The notes beneath the pieces were generated by a model. That model was not told where the DNA came from. It worked only from the letters and a program-made list of their open reading frames with translations, and did no database searches. The position numbers and the translations under genes are program-made. Of a DNA stretch of 11,216 nt, positions 7,301 through 11,216 are shown piece by piece. This DNA is from an uncultured Clostridia bacterium (GTDB taxonomy: Bacteria > Bacillota > Clostridia > Christensenellales > Borkfalkiaceae): the NCBI GenBank assembly GCA_947174975.1, contig CAMWLA010000032.1, positions 1 through 11,216 of the forward strand. The letters are read 5' to 3'. Each line of letters begins with the position of its first letter. The stretch's first letter is position 1.

Positions 7301-9994
7301 TTAAACTTTGACAAGAGTTATATCAAGGTCGCCGTTGGGTGCGGCATTCTGCCATACGCTGCCGTCCCAATGTTCGTTAGAGAACATTACGTAAATAGTT
7401 TCACCGGCCTTGAAATCGTAATTGATTTCAACGACTTGCTTGCCGTCGTCGTTCTTCGAGCTATTGAAGCCTTTTTCTACTAATTTGCCGTCTTCGCCTA
7501 CAGCGTATATTCTTATTGCAAGCAACGTATTTTCTTGGCTGCCTTCAAATTCCGCTTTTACTTTTGCGGTAACCGCTTTTTCTGCCGTATACGCAATAGT
7601 CGTTTCACTGCTTGCATTTATCCAGCCAGCTTTAATCTCTACGCCGCCGTCGTTTGCCGTCCACGCTTCGCTTGTCTTTTCAGTGCTAGCTACGAAATGT
7701 CTGTCAGTGCCCCAAGGATCGTCCATTTTGCCGTAGCCCCATGCTCCGTCCTGATTTTCCAAAGCGAAATCTTCTCTGAAGTCTGCTCCGTTGAATTCGG
7801 GTGCGGATACGCCATTTTCCGTAATTACGGTAATATCGAGGTCACCGTTGGGTGCGGCGTTCTGCCATACACTGCCGTCCCAGTGTTCGTTAGAGAACAT
7901 TATATAAATAGTTTCACCGGCTTTGAAATCATAATCGATTTCAACGACTTGCTTACCATCGTCGTTCTTCGAACTATTGAAGCCTTTTTCAACTAATTTG
8001 CCGTCCTCACCAACCGCATATATTCTTATAGCAAGCAAAGTTTTTTCTTGACTTCCGGTGAACTCAACTTTAACTTTTGAAGAAACTGCTTTTTCGGAAG
8101 TATATGCAATCGTCGTTTCACTGCTTGCATTTATCCAGCCCGCTTTAATTTCAACACCGCCGCCGTTCGCAGTCCAAGCTTCGGAAGTTTTTTCCGTACT
8201 TGCTACGAAATGTCTGTCAGCTCCCCAAGGATCTGCCATATAGCCGTAGCCCCACGCTCCGTCCTGGTTTTCCAAAACGAAATCTTCTCTGAAGCTCACT
8301 TCTTCGAAAACGGGCTCTGCCTTAACTTCGGTTACGCTGATATCGAGGTTGCCGTTAGGCGCAGCGTTCTGCCATACGCTGCCGTCCCAGTGTTCGTTTG
8401 AGAACATTACGTAAATGGTTTCACCGGCTTTGAAATCATAATCGATTTCAACGACTTGCTTGCCGTCGTCGTTCTTCGAGCTATTGAAGCCTTTTTCTAC
8501 TAATTTGCCGTCTTCGCCTACAGCGTATATTCTTATTGCAAGCAACGTATTTTCTTGGCTGCCTTCAAATTCCGCTTTTACTTTTGCGGTAACCGCTTTT
8601 TCTGCCGTATACGCAATAGTCGTTTCACTGCTTGCATTTATCCAGCCAGCTTTTATTTCAACGCCGCCGTCGTTTGCCGTCCACGCTTCGGATGTTTTTT
8701 CCGTGCAAGCTACGAAATGTCTGTCAGCTCCCCAAGGATCGTCCATTTTACCGTAGCCCCATGCTCCGTCCTGATTTTCCAGAGTGAAGTCGTATCTGAA
8801 GTCTGCTCCGTTACCGCGTTTGGGAATTGATTCCGTCTTGGTGTGGTCACAGTGCAAGCAAGTGTACGTCATTTCTCCGTCGTGTGTTGCAGTGGGTTCG
8901 ACAGTTACTCTTCCGCCGTCGTATTCGTGGTCTGTCATCTCTATACTTTCGGTCATTTTCTTATCGCATGAAACGCAAGTATATTCGATTATACCTTCGG
9001 CTGTACAAGTTGCCTCTTTAGTAACTTTACCGTCGGACCAAACGTGTACGCAAGGTGCGGTAAGCGTGAACGAAAGGCTTCCGCCCGCTTTTCCGGCACC
9101 GTTATTATCAAATACAAGGTAAAAGGTATCGCCTTGCGCTACGTCAAACGCATTTTCGTTATTAAAAGTCCAGTCTTTGCCGTTCTTGTCATTCAGCTCG
9201 AAGCTTTCTTTCAACGCACCGTCGTTATCCGTAATAATAAGGTAAGCGTTGAGGCGCGTCGTGCTCTCTTCGCCGATAAACGACACGGCAACGTCTGTCT
9301 GAATTCTTTGCGGAACTTCCCCATTGAACTTGTAAGCGATTACGGCGTTATTTTCGGAATATACGTATCCGTTACCTATCTCCGTCTTTTCGCTCTTCCA
9401 CTTATCGCTTTCAGTCTGCTCTATGCGCACGAAGTCAACTGCGCCCGTATGTACGTCGAACGAAGTTGCATAACCGTAAAGCCAGTTATTCTCATCTGTC
9501 AAAGAAGTATAGAACTGTTCGGAAAAGTCTGCGTGCGCTTCAACCGATTCGTTCTTCTTATCGTCACAGACACTGCAAGTGGAGGTCTTTATTCCTTTTG
9601 TAAGGAAATCGGGCGTTTTGGTAATTTTTCCGTCATCGTAGTCGTGATCCGTTTTCCCGATAGTCTCGGGCTTCGTTTTACCGCAGCCTTCCACGGTACA
9701 GGTATAGGTCTTTTCGCCCTCCTCGCTGCACGTAGCCTCTTTCGTAATTTCGCCGTCGTTCCAGCTGTGCGCAATCATAGCGATAGGCGCGGTCTTTGTC
9801 TGCTTGCAACCGTCGACCGTGCAGTTATAGGTTCTTACGCCCTCTTTAAAGCACGTTGATTCGGTAGTGACCGTTCCCTCGTCCCAGACGTGGTCGTGTT
9901 CGCCGACTGTATCGTCACCGCACGCGGTAAATGCTAACGAAGCGCCGATTGTCAAAGCCGAAATTAAACTCAAAAGTGTAATTTTTTTCTTCAT
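7301..9994 (-). CDS. large repeat-containing surface lipoprotein with beta-sandwich modules
   Basis: Exported lipoprotein of 897 residues, not recognised as a named gene. Seen: lipoprotein signal with lipobox FTAC and Cys25. Three His/Cys repeats (about 33-155) are followed by a divergent beta-sandwich (about 156-314, WLYGYATSFD...), two more His/Cys repeats (317-392), then three nearly identical modules (about 397-554, 566-723 and 737-894). Each of these carries aromatics of the kind used for sugar binding: AWGYG, DPWG, RHF, SEAW, AGW, HWDGSVWQ. Beta-sandwich, CBM-like folding is inferred. No catalytic domain is seen. GAGAGGG lies 4 bases before the ATG. The gene stands alone between its own promoter and a strong terminator, but its promoter has the same paired sites as the importer operon. 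Likely role: multivalent surface binding of a polysaccharide. An adhesin is the main alternative. Confidence 0.85.
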   Translation of the reverse strand: MKKKITLLSLISALTIGASLAFTACGDDTVGEHDHVWDEGTVTTESTCFKEGVRTYNCTVDGCKQTKTAPIAMIAHSWNDGEITKEATCSEEGEKTYTCTVEGCGKTKPETIGKTDHDYDDGKITKTPDFLTKGIKTSTCSVCDDKKNESVEAHADFSEQFYTSLTDENNWLYGYATSFDVHTGAVDFVRIEQTESDKWKSEKTEIGNGYVYSENNAVIAYKFNGEVPQRIQTDVAVSFIGEESTTRLNAYLIITDNDGALKESFELNDKNGKDWTFNNENAFDVAQGDTFYLVFDNNGAGKAGGSLSFTLTAPCVHVWSDGKVTKEATCTAEGIIEYTCVSCDKKMTESIEMTDHEYDGGRVTVEPTATHDGEMTYTCLHCDHTKTESIPKRGNGADFRYDFTLENQDGAWGYGKMDDPWGADRHFVACTEKTSEAWTANDGGVEIKAGWINASSETTIAYTAEKAVTAKVKAEFEGSQENTLLAIRIYAVGEDGKLVEKGFNSSKNDDGKQVVEIDYDFKAGETIYVMFSNEHWDGSVWQNAAPNGNLDISVTEVKAEPVFEEVSFREDFVLENQDGAWGYGYMADPWGADRHFVASTEKTSEAWTANGGGVEIKAGWINASSETTIAYTSEKAVSSKVKVEFTGSQEKTLLAIRIYAVGEDGKLVEKGFNSSKNDDGKQVVEIDYDFKAGETIYIMFSNEHWDGSVWQNAAPNGDLDITVITENGVSAPEFNGADFREDFALENQDGAWGYGKMDDPWGTDRHFVASTEKTSEAWTANDGGVEIKAGWINASSETTIAYTAEKAVTAKVKAEFEGSQENTLLAIRIYAVGEDGKLVEKGFNSSKNDDGKQVVEINYDFKAGETIYVMFSNEHWDGSVWQNAAPNGDLDITLVKV
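7313..7786 (-). repeat. module repeat C (residues 737-894)
   Basis: Last of three in-frame copies of a module of about 158 residues. A 210-bp stretch (7424-7633) is base-for-base identical to 8444-8653 in copy A, exactly 1020 bp away, although copy B lies between them. Confidence 0.92.
7826..8299 (-). repeat. module repeat B (residues 566-723)
   Basis: Middle copy. The protein is nearly the same as in copies A and C (for example an identical run from TLLAIRIYAV through VEID), but the DNA differs at many synonymous positions. Local protein changes include YGYMADP for YGKMDDP and SEKAVSSKVKVEF for AEKAVTAKVKAEF. Confidence 0.92.
8333..8806 (-). repeat. module repeat A (residues 397-554)
   Basis: First copy of the module. 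It carries ACTEK (Cys430) where the other two have ASTEK. It shares 210 identical bases with copy C. Confidence 0.92.
8819..9046 (-). repeat. His/Cys short repeats 4 and 5
   Basis: Two units of about 38 residues (317-392) with the pattern H-x-W/Y-x-x-G-x-V-T, then ATC-x-x-EG, YTC-x-x-C and TESI. Repeat 5 has lost the first Cys (PTATHDG). The CxxC pair is kept in both. These units separate the divergent beta-sandwich from the three identical modules. Confidence 0.8.
9530..9898 (-). repeat. His/Cys short repeats 1 to 3
   Basis: Three units of about 40 residues (33-155). Each starts with His-x-Trp/Tyr, then Gly and Ile/Val-Thr. Repeats 1 and 2 have STC or ATC, then CTV-x-GC. Repeat 3 has lost the first Cys (TPDFLTKG) but keeps CSVC. 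Such units occur in surface proteins of Clostridia. Whether they bind metal or form disulfides is unknown. Confidence 0.8.
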
Positions 9995-10031
9995 TTTTCC
10001 CTCTCAAAATTAATAATTTTGTTTTGGCTTT

Positions 10032-10060
10032 ATATTATTTTGTCATAAACGCAATGTCAA
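10032..10060 (-). promoter_or_regulatory. promoter of the repeat lipoprotein gene
   Basis: On the minus strand, TTGACA (10055-10060) and TAATAT (10032-10037) are separated by exactly 17 bp. Transcription should begin near 10025, giving a leader of about 30 bases to the ATG at 9994. The -35 context (TGTCAATGA on the plus strand) is shared with the operon promoter. Confidence 0.8.
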
Positions 10061-10074
10061 TGAGATAAAAACTA

Positions 10075-10086
10075 TTTGTGCATTTG
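10075..10086 (+). promoter_or_regulatory. putative regulator site, proximal, lipoprotein promoter
   Basis: TTTGTGCATTTG. Its TTG begins 16 bp from the outer edge of the -35 hexamer, matching the site at 7218. It lies between the divergent lipoprotein and regulator promoters. Confidence 0.65.
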
Positions 10087-10107
10087 CCAAAAACCATAAA
10101 AACAAAA

Positions 10108-10119
10108 TTTGTGCATTTG
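10108..10119 (+). promoter_or_regulatory. putative regulator site, distal, lipoprotein promoter and regulator promoter
   Basis: A second exact TTTGTGCATTTG, 33 bp from the first in the same orientation. It also ends 5 bp before the -35 hexamer of the regulator's own promoter, so binding here could adjust the regulator gene as well. Confidence 0.65.
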
Positions 10120-10124
10120 TAAAG

Positions 10125-10153
10125 TTGATTTATTCACAGAAACATTATATAAT
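10125..10153 (+). promoter_or_regulatory. promoter of the LacI-family regulator gene
   Basis: TTGATT (10125-10130) and a consensus TATAAT (10148-10153) are separated by 17 bp. Transcription should begin near 10160, leaving a very short leader that holds the ribosome site GGGGGA before the ATG at 10175. Confidence 0.75.
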
Positions 10154-10174
10154 TAAAGTACCGGGGGAAATTTT

Positions 10175-11203
10175 ATGAAAAAAGCGGTAACTATAAAGGA
10201 TATTGCGGAGCAACTCAACTTATCCCGCAATACTGTGGCAAAGGCACTGAACGGACAGTACGTACCTGAACAGACGCGCGAAACCGTGCTTAAAAAAGCA
10301 CAGGAAATGAACTATAAGTCTTTAAACGTAAGCCATATCGAAGTAGGCAGTAAGAAGTACAGAATACTGCTTGTTTCGGGCAAGCCCTTGAATAATATGA
10401 ATTACTTTATACCGCTGATTAAGGGCATTGAAAATTTTTGTTACGATAAAAATTTCGAACTGTTTCAATATACGTATAATAAAGACAGAACTCCCTTTAC
10501 CGCTTTTGCGGACTACGTTAAAGGTCTGAACGTTGACGGAATAGTCGCGATAGAGTGTTTCGACAAATCGTTCGTTGAAAAAATAATAAATTTCGGTATT
10601 CCTATTTGCTTTAACGATTTCACTGCATTCGACGTTTCCGTAACTAGAAACTACGATATCATAAGCACGAACGACGAACAGTCTTTTTGCGACGCGGTCA
10701 AGCTTCTGTACGCCAAATACAAATTGACCAAATTTACTTTTGTGGGAGATATCAAACACTGTCTGAGCTTCCGCGAAAGATATATGGGTATGCTGAAAGG
10801 AATTTCAACCGTCAAAGGAACCCATTCCAGAAAGGAAGATATTCTCTGCAACGACGAAAGCTTTGACTACGGCGACGCAAACGCAATAAAGACTGAAATT
10901 TTAAAGCTTCCTTACAAGAGCGAATGTTTCATCTGCTGTAACGACTTTATTGCAAGAACCGTCTGCAACGCGCTTAAACTTTTGGATATGAACGTCCCGC
11001 GCGACACATTTGCGGTAGGGTTTGATAACGTATCGGAAGCCGTATCAATGAACCCCGAAATAACTTCTTTTTCTGTCGATAAAGATTTCCTCGGCAGAGA
11101 AACTATGCGCGCACTCGTTCAAAGGATAGAAACGCCCGATATTCCGTCGAGAACGATTACCGTAAGCACAAATTGCATTCAACGCGCTTCCACTGACAGA
11201 TAA
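10175..11203 (+). CDS. LacI/GalR-family transcriptional regulator
   Basis: DNA-binding regulator of 342 residues, the normal family length. Seen: N-terminal LacI-type helix-turn-helix (VTIKDIAEQLNLSRNTVAKAL, starting at residue 5), then a periplasmic-binding-protein-like effector domain (about 62-342). Family landmarks are DGIVAIE at 121-127, R-x-x-G at 202-205, CCND at 254-257, VGFDN at 281-285 and PEITSFSVD at 294-302. Oddities: the recognition helix has AKAL where SRVL is common, and residues 47-62 (YKSLNVSHIEVGSKKY) lack the usual hinge motif N-x-x-A-R. GGGGGA lies 6 bases before the ATG. The gene is divergent from the lipoprotein gene, and the paired TTGTGCAWWTG sites lie between them. 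It probably senses a sugar taken up by the operon and controls both units. Repressor or activator cannot be settled by sequence; site positions favour activation. Confidence 0.92.
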   Translation: MKKAVTIKDIAEQLNLSRNTVAKALNGQYVPEQTRETVLKKAQEMNYKSLNVSHIEVGSKKYRILLVSGKPLNNMNYFIPLIKGIENFCYDKNFELFQYTYNKDRTPFTAFADYVKGLNVDGIVAIECFDKSFVEKIINFGIPICFNDFTAFDVSVTRNYDIISTNDEQSFCDAVKLLYAKYKLTKFTFVGDIKHCLSFRERYMGMLKGISTVKGTHSRKEDILCNDESFDYGDANAIKTEILKLPYKSECFICCNDFIARTVCNALKLLDMNVPRDTFAVGFDNVSEAVSMNPEITSFSVDKDFLGRETMRALVQRIETPDIPSRTITVSTNCIQRASTDR

Positions 11204-11216
11204 ATCCCCTACATAG

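Noticed and set aside
9044..9859. Plus-strand reading frame of 271 codons opposite the repeat lipoprotein gene
   Set aside because: It lies wholly antisense to a gene with a signal peptide and clear repeats, lacks a good ribosome site, and its product has no family features. It reflects codon bias of the true strand.
7301..9994. CRISPR array or mobile element signal from the repeats
   Set aside because: The repeats are long, in-frame protein modules with no spacers, transposase, or terminal inverted repeats. No tRNA or rRNA was recognised anywhere in the window.

Overview
The window looks like chromosomal DNA of a Gram-positive anaerobe of the Clostridia type, probably an uncultured gut Bacillota. 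The reasons are the lipoprotein signal peptides, an importer of the LplB/LplC/YesL type with no ATPase gene beside it, sigma-A-like promoters with 17-bp spacers, purine-rich ribosome sites and moderate GC content. The lineage is inferred. Nothing here fixes it.

Layout. One plus-strand gene, a LacI-family regulator (10175-11203), is divergent from seven minus-strand genes in two transcription units. The first unit is a single gene, 9994-7301. It encodes an 897-residue lipoprotein with five short His/Cys repeats, one divergent beta-sandwich and three nearly identical modules of about 158 residues. A perfect hairpin terminator follows it. The second unit is a six-gene operon, 7111 down to 27. 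In transcription order it encodes a secreted beta-sandwich protein with a C-terminal membrane anchor, an LplB-like permease, an LplC-like permease, a large extracellular solute-binding protein, a YesL-like membrane protein, and a lipoprotein with an Ig-like domain and three beta-sandwich domains. Genes inside the operon are separated by 3-42 bp or overlap by 14 bp. No stretch over 300 bp lacks a gene.

How it fits together (inference). The large lipoproteins and the anchored protein would bind a polysaccharide or oligosaccharide at the cell surface. The solute-binding protein would collect it and the two permeases would import it, powered by a shared MsmX-type ATPase encoded elsewhere. No glycoside hydrolase and no ATPase lies in the window, so this is the capture and uptake half of a carbohydrate locus.

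Most notable signal. Both minus-strand promoters (TTGACA-17-TAGAAT and TTGACA-17-TAATAT) carry two copies of a TTGTGCAWWTG motif at exactly the same places. The first copy begins 16 bp from the -35 edge and the second exactly 33 bp further. The sequence between is otherwise diverged. This ties the two units into one regulon, probably under the adjacent LacI-type protein. The sites lie upstream of the -35, the usual position for an activator rather than a repressor, and the regulator lacks the normal LacI hinge motif.
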